Shown: positions 7,768 through 16,956, counted from the stretch's first letter. The stretch is DNA of 64,000 bases from Alistipes sp. (GCA_017555105.1 JAFZHB010000008.1:1-64000), one strand, 5' to 3'. Notes: generated by a model not told the origin, from the letters alone. Translations and numbers: made by a program.

Positions 7768-9723
7768 TTATTCTAATTTAGTGTAGGTGCCACCGGCAGT
7801 TTGTGCGGTGGTAATCTCATGTACTAGGTAGTGGAGATAGGCCTCGAAGTTCGTATAGAGCCCCTGCGGATCGAGCGTCTTGGCCGTAGCATCGGCCTTG
7901 TTTGTCTTCTCGAGTCCGAGCAGCTCCTCGTAGTAGTCGGGAATCTCATCCTGGTCTGTGTCGGTCGTAGCGCGAGCAATCTCCTCTGCCGTAGCGGTGA
8001 GGGCGGGATAACCATCCACATCGGACGGTAGGTCGATAATGCCGTTCTTCGAGCCGTGCGAGCCATTCTTATAGAAAGTAGACGCGCGCGTGTGCGAGGC
8101 GGTTCGGGTGTCGACCGCATCACGCACCTTGACAGCGCCCACATACTCCAACACGCGGTCGTAAGCCGTGGTGGCTGCATGGGTCGTCACATAGCAAGCC
8201 GTCGAACCATGACGAATCGGCAGAACTGCCGTGCGCCAAGTGATATCGGGGCTTACGGTGCTGATCGTGTTCTCGGTGAGGATAAAGCCCTGGCGGTTGT
8301 TGTTCGTCAGCTGAGTGCCTACCCCACTCGACGGAAGGATCGAGGTGTCGAAGCGATTTGAGTTGCCATCCGTAAAGATGTGCGCAGCACCCTCATCGTA
8401 GCTCTTATCCCCCGACGAATAGATGCCATCGACCTGATAATAATAGGAGCGACGCTTGCCGCCGTTCTCCTGGGCCGAGCCATTCTTGTAGCTTGTGCCC
8501 TTGCCGTTGATCGATCCCGGGCCCCACTTGTAGTAGTTACCCACGAAGTTCATGCGTGCGCCCTCACCGCCATAAGCTGCATTGCTGCAGAAGTTGTAGA
8601 CCACATTGTTGCGGTAGTCGATGGCTCGCTCCGACTGCTTGATGTCGTGCTCCGTATTGTGAGGATAGTAGGTGTTCGGCGAGCCGAAACGGGGGTTGCG
8701 CGAGTCGTGGTTGGCCAGGAGGTTGTGGTGGAACGAGGCCGCCACACCATCCCAAACGCCTCCGTAGCCGTGCGAGCCTTTCGTGTGGCCGGCATTGTGG
8801 AGCGATTCGGTCAGTAGACACCACTGCATCGTGAAGTTCTGGTTGGCATAGAACGATGCACATTCGTCGGTCGACCACGACATGGAGCAGTGGTCGAGGA
8901 TGATGTTCTTGTGGTAGCGACCCCAAATGGCATCCAGGCCGTCGTCGTCGTTCGAATTGCGCACACCCGGGCGGAAGCGCAGGTAGCGAATGATCACATT
9001 GTCGGCATCGACAACCGTCGAGTAGTAGCGCAGGCAGATACCGCCACCCGGAGCCGTCTGTCCGGCGATGGTCAGGTCTCCCTTCTTGATGCGCAGATCC
9101 GATTTCAGTTCAATCGTACCCGCCACATCGAAGACGATGATGCGCGCACCCGAGGTCTCGATGGCTGCACGCAGCGATCCTGCACCCGAATCGTTCAGGT
9201 TCGTGACATGAATCACCTTACCACCACGACCGCCCGTGGTGTACATACCACCACCCTCAGCGCCCGGAAAGGCACGAATCACGCCGTCCTGCTCCTGTGC
9301 CGGCCACTGCAGAGCCGTCGGCTCAGGTGTCGGCGTAGGTTCAGGTTCGGGCTTTGGCTCGGGATCCTTCTCGCACTCCACCGTGCAGTAGGTCGACCAC
9401 TCCGACTCCATATACCCCTTGTGCTCGCCCGGCAGCGCCTGTACGCGTACGCGGTAGCTCGAGCCTGCGGTCATCTGGAAGGTGTAACTCGTGGTTGATA
9501 CTTCGGTGGTCGTAGCACTCGCCCCTTCTGTAGTCACCTCGCAACGGTAACTTGCAGCATGGACGATCGCAGCCCATCGCACGATGGCCTGTTTGCCACT
9601 CATCGAGATCAAGGGCGTAGGGGTAGCCAACGCTTCGTAGCCGCCCTTATCGCCCGCCCCTCCACATGCTGTCAGCATGAAGGCTGACAGCAGTGTGAAG
9701 ATGATGGTTCTTAGGTTTTTCAT
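7768..9723 (-). CDS. Lipoprotein pectate lyase (PL1) with one fibronectin-III-like domain
   Basis: The protein is predicted to cleave homogalacturonan by beta-elimination. Its order is lipobox LTAC (Cys20), an FnIII-like domain (about 30-117), a Pro/Glu linker (about 120-137), a PL1 parallel beta-helix starting at FPGAEGGGMYTTGG (about 152), and a C-terminal tail with a calcium-loop-like DTDQDEIPDYYE. The block DHCSMSWSTDE is typical of PL1. It is a close paralogue of the next gene upstream (9739-12120), with near-identical stretches at DNA level, so the pair arose by tandem duplication. Gaps to its neighbours are 8 and 15 bp. Confidence 0.92.
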   Translation of the reverse strand: MKNLRTIIFTLLSAFMLTACGGAGDKGGYEALATPTPLISMSGKQAIVRWAAIVHAASYRCEVTTEGASATTTEVSTTSYTFQMTAGSSYRVRVQALPGEHKGYMESEWSTYCTVECEKDPEPKPEPEPTPTPEPTALQWPAQEQDGVIRAFPGAEGGGMYTTGGRGGKVIHVTNLNDSGAGSLRAAIETSGARIIVFDVAGTIELKSDLRIKKGDLTIAGQTAPGGGICLRYYSTVVDADNVIIRYLRFRPGVRNSNDDDGLDAIWGRYHKNIILDHCSMSWSTDECASFYANQNFTMQWCLLTESLHNAGHTKGSHGYGGVWDGVAASFHHNLLANHDSRNPRFGSPNTYYPHNTEHDIKQSERAIDYRNNVVYNFCSNAAYGGEGARMNFVGNYYKWGPGSINGKGTSYKNGSAQENGGKRRSYYYQVDGIYSSGDKSYDEGAAHIFTDGNSNRFDTSILPSSGVGTQLTNNNRQGFILTENTISTVSPDITWRTAVLPIRHGSTACYVTTHAATTAYDRVLEYVGAVKVRDAVDTRTASHTRASTFYKNGSHGSKNGIIDLPSDVDGYPALTATAEEIARATTDTDQDEIPDYYEELLGLEKTNKADATAKTLDPQGLYTNFEAYLHYLVHEITTAQTAGGTYTKLE

Positions 9724-9738
9724 GTCGTTTTCTCTGGT

Positions 9739-12120
9739 TTATTGCAGACTTACATACGAGCTGCCGGCCAACTGTGCCGTGGTGATCTCCTTCACCAGCA
9801 GGTGGAGGTACATCTCGAAGTTCGAGTAGAGGCCCTGCGGGTCGAGCGTCTTCTCCGAAGCATCGGCCTTCGTCTTGTCGAGGCCCATCAACTGCTCGTA
9901 GTAGTCGGGAATGTGGTCACCATCCGTGTCGGTCGTAGCGCGAGCAATCTCCTCGCTCGTAGCCGTGAGCGTAGGCCAACCGCCTACTGCCGACTGCGAG
10001 TCGATGATACCGTTCTTCGAACCGTTACCACCATTCGAGTAGGTTGCCTTACCGTTGCGAGCATCGTCCACCAGACGCTTGTCCACTGCATCACGGCGCA
10101 ACGAAGCACCTACATGATCCAGTACGCGGGCATAAGCATTGGCAGCCGAGTGGGTCGAAGTGTGGCAAACCTTCGAGTCGTTCTGCTTAATCGGAAGCGG
10201 AGCATTCAACTTTGCACCCGGAGCATCACCCGCAGCGTGCTGCGTAGCATTGCCCTGATCGTGCCAGTATATACCCTGCCAGTTATCGCTGTTGAGCGCT
10301 GTAGCGTAGCTACCTGCGTGGTAGTTACCCTCCACATAGAGACGCGGATATTTGTACTGCGTATTACCCGACGAGTAGTAGCCGTTCGCATCGAGGAAAT
10401 AGTTGCGTTGCTTCGAAGCCGGACCGGGCTTGTAGTAGTTGCCGACCATGTTGATGTGCAGGTCCTCGCCGCCATACGACGAGTTATCACCCCAGTTGTA
10501 GACCACATTGTTGCGGTAGTCTACATTACCACGGTGGGTCGTAACATAGCTGCTATACACCTGCGGGTGGCAGAAGCGCGGGTTACGGCTCTTATGGCAG
10601 GTCAAGAGGTTGTGGTGGAACGAAGCGTTCTTACCACCCCAGATGCCGCCATAGCCGTGTGAGCCCTTGCCGTGAACCGACTCATTGAGCGACTCGCCCA
10701 AGAGACACCACTGCATGGTAAAGTTCTTGTTGGCGTAGAACGAACCACACTCATCCGTACACCACGACATCGAGCAGTGGTCGATGATGATATCCTGCTG
10801 GTAGCGACCCCAAGTAGCGTCGTTCTCCTGCTTCGTCTCATCACCCATACGGAAACGGATGAAGCGAATGATTACATTGTTTGCACCGACATATACCGTG
10901 TAGTCGCGCAGCGTGATACCCTCGCCCGGAGCGGTCTGTCCGGCGATGGTTACATCACCATTCTTGATCGAGAGTTGCGATTTGAGCTGAATCGTACCGC
11001 ATACATCGAAAACGATCGTACGCGCGCCCGACTCATTCAGTGCTGCACGCAGCGAGCCGGCACCCGAGTCGTTCAGGTTCGTGACATGGATCACCTTGCC
11101 GCCACGGCCACCCGTGGTGTACATACCACCACCCTCGGCGCCCGGGAAGGCACGGATCACACCGTCGAGCTCCGAGGTCGGAATGCCGAGGTCGATCTGC
11201 TGACCATTGAGCGAGAAGGTGACAGCCTGCGAATACTCCGAGTCGAGGAGCGTCTCGTCGTTTGCCGGAGCTACGGCCTTTACGCGGAAGCGGTAATCGC
11301 CCAGCTTGAGATCCTCGAGCAGCAGATCCGTCTTCGTCGTGTTGCCCGACTTGTAGGCGCTCTGCTCCGAGCCATAATAGAGCTCATACTGATAAGAGGT
11401 CGCCTTCTCCACCACATCCCAAACGAAGTTAGCCGTTGTACCTACGGGCACGGCGCGCACATTGCTCGGCGTAGCAAGCGCAATTGCACTCAGCGTACGG
11501 AACGAGAGCACAGACGAATACTCCGAGTCGAGCAACGAGCCGTCGGAGATACTCTTTACCTTGAACTTGTAATCCGTACCCGGCTTGAGATCCGTGAAGA
11601 TCACCTCGGTCACCGTCAGGTCAGCCTCCTGCTTGACGGTCGATCCCTCGAGCAGCTGATAGTGGTAACCCACAGCCTGGTTAATCTTCGTCCAGACGAT
11701 CTTTACCTCCGTGGTTTTCAGCGAGCCGCTAACGACCTGAGCCGAGGTCATCGGCAGCTTGCCGAGCTGGCTCTGCAAGGTCGGCGACCAGGGCGAATCA
11801 AGATACATACCGCTGGCGTCGGCCGTAGCCTTCACGCGGAAACCGTAGTTGGCTCCATCCGTCATGCGGTAGGTGTACGAGGGCACATTCGTCGAGCTCG
11901 ACGAGGTCAGAGCGCCATTCTTGTAGCACTCGTAGAAGTAGCCGCCGGCAAACTGCACCGCCGGCCAGGTGATCGTCACCATCGCGCCCTGCACATCGAT
12001 CGAGGGCATGGGCGCCGACAACTCGATAGGCTCGGGCTCGCCTTCACCGCCACCACCACAGGCGACGGCGAAGAGAGCCATCGAAGCTAAAAGTCCAAAT
12101 TTGAAAAGCAAACTTTTCAT
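9739..12120 (-). CDS. Lipoprotein pectate lyase (PL1) with three fibronectin-III-like domains
   Basis: The 793-residue lipoprotein (Cys21) carries three FnIII-like units at about 34-125, 130-212 and 214-310, then a PL1 beta-helix from about residue 323 (same FPGAEGGGMYTTGG start as its paralogue) and the same C-terminal DTDGDHIPDYYE tail. Each FnIII unit has the recurring LDSEYS or LDSPWS strand, so these units multiplied by internal duplication. The longer stalk may hold the lyase farther from the membrane than the one-FnIII paralogue. The substrate is inferred to be homogalacturonan from the family and the operon. Confidence 0.92.
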   Translation of the reverse strand: MKSLLFKFGLLASMALFAVACGGGGEGEPEPIELSAPMPSIDVQGAMVTITWPAVQFAGGYFYECYKNGALTSSSSTNVPSYTYRMTDGANYGFRVKATADASGMYLDSPWSPTLQSQLGKLPMTSAQVVSGSLKTTEVKIVWTKINQAVGYHYQLLEGSTVKQEADLTVTEVIFTDLKPGTDYKFKVKSISDGSLLDSEYSSVLSFRTLSAIALATPSNVRAVPVGTTANFVWDVVEKATSYQYELYYGSEQSAYKSGNTTKTDLLLEDLKLGDYRFRVKAVAPANDETLLDSEYSQAVTFSLNGQQIDLGIPTSELDGVIRAFPGAEGGGMYTTGGRGGKVIHVTNLNDSGAGSLRAALNESGARTIVFDVCGTIQLKSQLSIKNGDVTIAGQTAPGEGITLRDYTVYVGANNVIIRFIRFRMGDETKQENDATWGRYQQDIIIDHCSMSWCTDECGSFYANKNFTMQWCLLGESLNESVHGKGSHGYGGIWGGKNASFHHNLLTCHKSRNPRFCHPQVYSSYVTTHRGNVDYRNNVVYNWGDNSSYGGEDLHINMVGNYYKPGPASKQRNYFLDANGYYSSGNTQYKYPRLYVEGNYHAGSYATALNSDNWQGIYWHDQGNATQHAAGDAPGAKLNAPLPIKQNDSKVCHTSTHSAANAYARVLDHVGASLRRDAVDKRLVDDARNGKATYSNGGNGSKNGIIDSQSAVGGWPTLTATSEEIARATTDTDGDHIPDYYEQLMGLDKTKADASEKTLDPQGLYSNFEMYLHLLVKEITTAQLAGSSYVSLQ

Positions 12121-12138
12121 AATCGTGTTGTGCTCAAA

Positions 12139-13806
12139 TTAGTTGATCTTTACCATGGCTGCAGCCTTGGGCGAGCAGGTCGTGTTCTCAGCCGTGATCT
12201 GAGCCGAAGCAACCTCGATTGCCTGGTTGCGGCTACCGGTTACGGTCAGGGCGTTCTTCATACCCTCGGGGCATACGAAGCCCTCTACCTTCACCTGCTT
12301 CGAGTTGTTGATCGACAAGGCCGGGCCCTGCTGCGGAACAACCGTTACATTCTTCAACTCGACATTCGTCGATTCGTTGACCTGCGCACCGGTCGTCGTG
12401 TAGAACTGAGCGTTCTCTACGCGTACATTCTCCACATTCATCTCCGGCAGACCGTTGAAGAGCATCGCACGACGAGCGTTGTAGCAGCGTACATCCTTGA
12501 TGTCGATGTTGCGGAACGCGGGCGTCGTCTCATCCACGGGCTTGAAGGGCATATCCGTAACCTCGCCCTCGTCGCCGTCAGCCAACGCCTCCGATGCCGA
12601 CTTGCCACCGTAGAAGAGGTCGAAGAGCAGGCCGTCGGTTGCGATGTTGTTCATCGTGATGTTCTCGATGAAGATGTTCTCTACCACGCCACCGCGACCA
12701 CGCGTCGACTTGAAGCGCAGACCTACATCCGTGCCCGAGAAGGTGAGGTTCTTCACGCTGATGTTCTTCACACCGCCCGACATCTCGCTACCTACCACGA
12801 AACCGCCGTGGCCGTGGAAGACGATGCAATCCTGCACGATGACATTCTCGCAGGGGATACCGCGCTTGCGACCATCCTCGTTCTTACCGCTCTTGATGCA
12901 GATGGCGTCGTCACCGGCATCCACCGACGAGTTAACCATCAACACATTCTTACACGACTCGATGTCCACACCGTCGCCATTCTGCGCGTAGGCCGGGCAG
13001 CGTACCGTGATGCCGTCGATCGTCAGGTTCGTGCAGAGTGCCGGGTGAATCGTCCAGCAGGGCGAGTTCTGTACCGTTACGCCCTCGATCAGGATGTTCT
13101 CGCAGTTGTGGATGGCGATCAGTACCGGACGCAGGAAGTCACGAATCGGCTCGAAGTCCTCCTTCGTCTTCATATTCTCGTTTACGTTCTGATCCGTAGC
13201 GCCCTTCTGGCCGAGGTAGTAGCTCTCCGTGGGATACCAGTTCGAACCATCTACAATACCGCCGCTGGCTACGAGCTTCTTCCAAGCCGCATCGGTCACC
13301 TTGCTCTTCTTGACCATACGCCAAGCATCGCCGTTACCGTCGATCACACCGCCACCCGTGATGGCTACATTCTTCACGCCGCGTGCCGAGATGGGCGACT
13401 GCAGACGCCAGGTGTTCAGACCCTCGAAGATGATCTCCGTCAGCGGGTAGAGCGACTGGTCGGGGCTGAAGAGAATCATAGCGTGGTTCGAGAGGTGCAG
13501 CTCGATGTTGTCCTTCAACACGATCGGGCCGGTGAACCAGATACCGTCGGGGATGTTGACCGTACCACCACCCTGCTCGGCCAAATGGTCGATAGCGGCA
13601 GCAAAGGCCTCCGTGCAGAGGCTCATACCATCACCCACAGCACCAAAGTCGGTCAGCGATACCGAACGATTGGGGATCGAGGGGAGAACCACTTTGGGCA
13701 TTTCGAACGGCAGGTCTGCATAGTAATCCTTCGCAGCCTTGTCCGTGCAGCAGCAAGCCGTCATAGCAGCCGCAGCAAGCAACAGAAGAGTGTGTTTCAG
13801 TTTCAT
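12139..13806 (-). CDS. Polygalacturonase-type glycoside hydrolase, GH28, lipoprotein
   Basis: GH28 enzymes hydrolyse alpha-1,4-galacturonide or rhamnogalacturonan backbones. The protein has a lipobox region around Cys18-20 and a beta-helix starting at LTDFGAVGDG. Active-site blocks are NGDGVDIES (Asp278/281, in place of the common NTDG), AGDDAICIKSG (Asp299/300), GHGGFVVGSE (about 332) and RFKSTRG (about 364). The GHGGFVVGSEMSGG form is common among exo-acting bacterial members. It is the third gene of the pectin operon, between DUF4861 and the PL1 pair. Confidence 0.9.
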   Translation of the reverse strand: MKLKHTLLLLAAAAMTACCCTDKAAKDYYADLPFEMPKVVLPSIPNRSVSLTDFGAVGDGMSLCTEAFAAAIDHLAEQGGGTVNIPDGIWFTGPIVLKDNIELHLSNHAMILFSPDQSLYPLTEIIFEGLNTWRLQSPISARGVKNVAITGGGVIDGNGDAWRMVKKSKVTDAAWKKLVASGGIVDGSNWYPTESYYLGQKGATDQNVNENMKTKEDFEPIRDFLRPVLIAIHNCENILIEGVTVQNSPCWTIHPALCTNLTIDGITVRCPAYAQNGDGVDIESCKNVLMVNSSVDAGDDAICIKSGKNEDGRKRGIPCENVIVQDCIVFHGHGGFVVGSEMSGGVKNISVKNLTFSGTDVGLRFKSTRGRGGVVENIFIENITMNNIATDGLLFDLFYGGKSASEALADGDEGEVTDMPFKPVDETTPAFRNIDIKDVRCYNARRAMLFNGLPEMNVENVRVENAQFYTTTGAQVNESTNVELKNVTVVPQQGPALSINNSKQVKVEGFVCPEGMKNALTVTGSRNQAIEVASAQITAENTTCSPKAAAMVKIN

Positions 13807-13844
13807 AACTTGTAGTTTTTTAATGTGAATAATTATTGTTTGTC

Positions 13845-15017
13845 TTATTTAATTCGTTCAACCAGAATGGGCTTTGCAGCCTCCTTTGCCGACTCCAACA
13901 CACCGGCGAGCAGCTCCTCGTCGCTCAGCTCGGCGAGCCAACCGCTCTTGCGCCAGAACATATCGAAGACATAGTCGATGCGCCCCTCGGCGTTGGGCGT
14001 AACTTGGAACAGGTAGCTCAACTTGTCATCCTCGGCCGAGAGGATCTCTACCCCATCAGGCAGCGCGACGGCCAGCGCGACGGTCTCCTTCGGCCACTTC
14101 TGGTAGTCGTTCTCGGGATGATCGCAACCGATCTGCGCCACGGCACGCTCCTCGCGCAGCGAACTATTGTCGAGCATCTTCATCACGCCCGTCACGAAGG
14201 TCAGCCCCTCAAAGTCGCCCTCGATGCGGTTCTCCACCTGCACATCGCTGTGGCCGGCATAGAGGATGTAGCGCGAGGTCATTGTCAGTTCACGACCGCA
14301 GTAGTTCCAACCCTCGACGGCCATCTCCATGATGGCACGAACGGGACCTTTGGCCAATACGCGAGCTTCACGACGCTTGAAGTCGGTGATGTGCGGCATA
14401 CCCTTCTCGGGATCCCATCCCTTCAGTACACCCACGCCAATCGAACCGAAGACACGCAGGTTGTCGTGACCAAAGCCCTCGGCCAACTGCTCGGGGGTCG
14501 AGTACCACATCGAGCGGCGGAGCTCCAACTGCTGCTGCTTCTTGCCGTAGGTGTCGATCGTCTGCTTCTTGTCGAAATAGACGCGGTAGGCAGCCTTCTC
14601 CGACTCGATGGCCGGCCCATGGTGGTGCAGCTTGCGGTACATGTCGTCCTTGAACGAGAAGAGCGTGTCACACTCGGTCAGCGAGCCATCCTGCTCCTTC
14701 CACCACATCTGGGCGTTGACGCGCGACTCATACTGCGTCGGATTGGGCTTCTCGGTGAAGGTGACGCAGAACTCGCGCACACCATCAATGTCAGCCACAA
14801 AGGCTGCTTCGCCAAGCGCTTTATCCAACTGCGAGGGGATCTCTACGCCATCAGTTGTGACGCAGACACCGTTTGCCCAGGCGGGTACATCATGAATCGC
14901 TACGGGACAATCCGTGCGCGAACCCTCCACCGTGACGCGGTAGTGGGTTTCGAGGCTCTTCGTGCACGACGAACAGAGAAGCGTGCAGAGTGCCAAGAGG
15001 GAGAAAATCTGTTTCAT
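13845..15017 (-). CDS. DUF4861 family lipoprotein
   Basis: The 390-residue protein begins with a lipoprotein signal (LCSSCTK) and matches what I know as DUF4861, a family often found beside pectin and rhamnogalacturonan enzymes in Bacteroidetes. It is beta-rich and carries a KLHHHGPAIESEKAAYRVYFDK block and a GHDNLRVFG block, which could form a carbohydrate or metal site. No catalytic function can be assigned from sequence. Its place between GH28 and an esterase in a tight operon supports a role in pectin breakdown. Confidence 0.8.
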   Translation of the reverse strand: MKQIFSLLALCTLLCSSCTKSLETHYRVTVEGSRTDCPVAIHDVPAWANGVCVTTDGVEIPSQLDKALGEAAFVADIDGVREFCVTFTEKPNPTQYESRVNAQMWWKEQDGSLTECDTLFSFKDDMYRKLHHHGPAIESEKAAYRVYFDKKQTIDTYGKKQQQLELRRSMWYSTPEQLAEGFGHDNLRVFGSIGVGVLKGWDPEKGMPHITDFKRREARVLAKGPVRAIMEMAVEGWNYCGRELTMTSRYILYAGHSDVQVENRIEGDFEGLTFVTGVMKMLDNSSLREERAVAQIGCDHPENDYQKWPKETVALAVALPDGVEILSAEDDKLSYLFQVTPNAEGRIDYVFDMFWRKSGWLAELSDEELLAGVLESAKEAAKPILVERIK

Positions 15018-15026
15018 TATTGCGGG

Positions 15027-16400
15027 TTATTTAAGTTTTGTGATGATAGCCTCCAGCTCCTTGGCTGAAGTGATAGCTCCTGCGGGGAAGCCGTTCGGGA
15101 AGCTTTGCAGGGCGGCGTGGGGCTGGATCGTAACCAACGACTCGTCGATCTTCGAGGCGTCGAGACCCAGGTTCTTGGCGAAGAAGCGATAGACAGCTGC
15201 GCGCTTATTGATGCCGTAGTCGTGCTTCTCGTTCGGGAAGTGGGCATTCTCCACCGCCTGCTCGGCACCGTAGAATCCCCAAATGCGCTGCAGGTAGGGA
15301 TACTCCAACGCCGGATAGGTGTGCGTCCAGTCGCCACCATCCGATACGATCAGCGTCGGACGGGGAGCCATCACGGCAGCCAGCAACTCGGGCATAGCAC
15401 TGCCCCCTGCTGCGAGTGTAACGGGACGACCGCTCTCACACGGGCAACCGCCATCGAAGTGCGATACGAGGTGCACCACGGGAGCCAATACCGAGAAGCG
15501 GGGATCAACCAGTGCCAACATCAGCGTATGGGTTGCGCCACCCGATCCGCCGGTGGCGGCCATGCGTTTCGTGTCGATATCGGTGCGCGTGGCGAGAATC
15601 CAATCGGTCACCACCTTCGACCAGAGCACCTGCACCTGCATGGCATAGGTGGCCTGATGTGCTGCGATGCCCAGCTGCTTCTCCGACTCACCCCAGGCTA
15701 CGATATCCACATCGACGGCTACGGCACCCATGCGGGCGAAGGTGGCCATGCGGTACTGCTGGTCGGCACGGTAGCGTGCCTCGGGCCAGTGGCCGGCGGG
15801 CGACATAATCAGCGGCTTGAGTCCCTTACTCTTCAGCGGGGCGTAGATCGTACCACACGCATAGAGGCCGGGCAGCGTCTCCAGCGCAAAGTTCTGCGTC
15901 GTGTATCCGTTGTGCTTGATCGGCTTGCCCACCACGATGTTTGGCTCGGACACCAAGCCGCGCAGGTAGGGATCCAGATCGAGGATATCGAGCGCACCGC
16001 GCTTCACCTCCTCGGCTCGCTGCTCCCATGAGAAGCGATCGCCATAGTGCGATGAGAGCCACGCCAGGAGTTTCTTGCCATCGGCCGGCGTGCGGCGGTG
16101 GTACTCGTAGGGGCGCACGGTGATCTTCTGCTCGCCGTCCCACTTCAGGTCGAGCGGCTTGAGCAGGTTATCCATCGTCTCGGCAATCGAATAGGGACGA
16201 ATACGCGAATCGGCATAGCGCAGCATCACGGTATCAGCGGCAAAATTCTTGCAGGTGATGCGCACCTCGAAGCGCTGCTCCACCTCCTTCAGCACCTCGG
16301 AGAGCGGACGCGTAAAGGGAGCATCGCCATAGTGTTGTGCTACGGCGGGTAAGGTCAATAGCGTGCATATCAGGCATATACACGCGCGCGTAATCTTCAT
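15027..16400 (-). CDS. Secreted alpha/beta-hydrolase esterase with N-terminal STN-like domain
   Basis: I chose the start at 16400 because it begins a clean signal peptide (MKITRACICLICTLL) and lies 28 bp past a promoter -7 box; the ATG at 16427 is almost inside that promoter. Residues about 16-96 resemble the STN domain of TonB receptors and anti-sigma factors. The rest is an alpha/beta hydrolase with nucleophile Ser286 in GGSGGATH, an acidic candidate in SDGGDWT and His in EKHDYG. The enzyme could be an acetyl or methyl esterase; CE19-type pectin methylesterases are one possibility that I cannot confirm. It is the first gene of the pectin operon. Confidence 0.78.
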   Translation of the reverse strand: MKITRACICLICTLLTLPAVAQHYGDAPFTRPLSEVLKEVEQRFEVRITCKNFAADTVMLRYADSRIRPYSIAETMDNLLKPLDLKWDGEQKITVRPYEYHRRTPADGKKLLAWLSSHYGDRFSWEQRAEEVKRGALDILDLDPYLRGLVSEPNIVVGKPIKHNGYTTQNFALETLPGLYACGTIYAPLKSKGLKPLIMSPAGHWPEARYRADQQYRMATFARMGAVAVDVDIVAWGESEKQLGIAAHQATYAMQVQVLWSKVVTDWILATRTDIDTKRMAATGGSGGATHTLMLALVDPRFSVLAPVVHLVSHFDGGCPCESGRPVTLAAGGSAMPELLAAVMAPRPTLIVSDGGDWTHTYPALEYPYLQRIWGFYGAEQAVENAHFPNEKHDYGINKRAAVYRFFAKNLGLDASKIDESLVTIQPHAALQSFPNGFPAGAITSAKELEAIITKLK

Positions 16401-16428
16401 GGTTAGTTTTAGCTTTAAGTTATTCATA

Positions 16429-16458
16429 CAAAGTTAATAAAATTATCTGAATGAACAA
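16429..16458 (-). promoter_or_regulatory. Promoter of the pectin operon
   Basis: On the minus strand, TTG (16456-16458) is followed after 19 bp by TAACTTTG (16429-16436), which matches the Bacteroidetes -33/-7 consensus. It places the transcript start near 16424 and gives a leader of about 24 nt before the chosen start at 16400. Confidence 0.75.
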
Positions 16459-16566
16459 CTTTTTGTACGAAAATTCGTAGGATGGTAAGCGGGGGCTTGG
16501 TTGGGGATTTTTTTTGGTTGATTGAGCTTTAATAGCCCTTAATGGCTCTCTTAGGATTGTTTGGTC

Positions 16567-16642
16567 GAGATTGGCTACTGCGCAAGCCGTTGGCTTGCTT
16601 CGTGACGCCTTTCTCTTTCCTGCCGGAAGCGCCCTTGCGAAC
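16567..16642 (+). repeat. Dispersed two-hairpin repeat, copy A
   Basis: The copy begins GAGATTGGCTACTGC, then a hairpin GCAAGCC-GTT-GGCTTGC, the conserved spacer CGTGACGCCTTTC, and a second small hairpin TTCC-TGCC-GGAA. It is the same family as the copies at 16734, 32470 and 32582. Compared with copy B, both stems change on both strands and keep pairing. Confidence 0.75.
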
Positions 16643-16647
16643 GGAAG

Positions 16648-16667
16648 TCCCCCTTTTCAAAGGGGGA
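16648..16667. repeat. Perfect C-run/G-run hairpin (widespread SPFEKG-type repeat)
   Basis: TCCCCCTTT and AAAGGGGGA pair with a 2-nt loop, followed by TTTAGAGGGATT. In one frame it would read as KSPFEKGDF, a pattern I recognise from dispersed intergenic repeats in many bacteria. It is not a gene. Confidence 0.6.
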
Positions 16668-16733
16668 TTTAGAGGGATTGTCTGCGCTTCTCTCCGCAAA
16701 AGGGTTTGCTTTTTGCAAGGATTTGAGATGGAC

Positions 16734-16806
16734 GAGATTGGCTACTGCGCAGACCTTTGGTCTGCTCCGTGACGCCTTTCTCTCTCCTGCCGGAGGCATC
16801 CTTGCA
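16734..16806 (+). repeat. Dispersed two-hairpin repeat, copy B
   Basis: GAGATTGGCTACTGC is followed by hairpin GCAGACC-TTT-GGTCTGC, then CGTGACGCCTTTC and a second stem CTCC-TGCC-GGAG. Against copy A, two base pairs of the first stem and one of the second differ by paired changes. Confidence 0.75.
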
Positions 16807-16956
16807 AAAAGCCAAATGACTATGTTTTGCAAGGTTGCTTTGCAACTTGAATTTTATTACAAAGGCTGGGTCTATGCAAGCATCCCCAGCCTTTGTAATA
16901 AAAAAAACCTCTGCATCAGCAGAGGTCTTGCAAAACATAATCATTTGCCCTTTTGC
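16804..16956. repeat. Large nested inverted repeat next to tRNA-Ser
   Basis: The outer arms 16804-16834 and 16927-16956 match at 27 of 30 positions as inverted copies. Inside them, 16852-16870 and 16885-16903 form a perfect 19-bp stem with a 14-nt loop, and 16907-16926 forms the terminator hairpin of tRNA-Ser. The right outer arm ends on the discriminator base of the tRNA. A 15-bp inverted copy of the tRNA 3' end plus trailer also lies at about 16690-16704. Could be a MITE-like remnant or a fold-back left by tRNA-end duplication. No gene is seen in 16459-16955. Confidence 0.75.
16898..16926 (-). terminator. Terminator of tRNA-Ser
   Basis: ACCTCTGC/GCAGAGGT with an ATCA loop, followed on the minus strand by a run of T, 30 bp beyond the tRNA-Ser 3' end. 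Confidence 0.88.

Noticed and set aside
12130..13815. Long plus-strand reading frame of 561 codons opposite the GH28 gene (similar long frames lie opposite GH31 and the TonB receptor)
   Set aside because: The translations are rich in His, Arg, Leu and Val, match no family, and mirror genes with clear catalytic motifs. They arise from GC-rich codon use on the other strand.
16575..16944. Short overlapping reading frames in the repeat region before tRNA-Ser
   Set aside because: They run through hairpin repeats and lack promoters, ribosome binding context and recognisable families.
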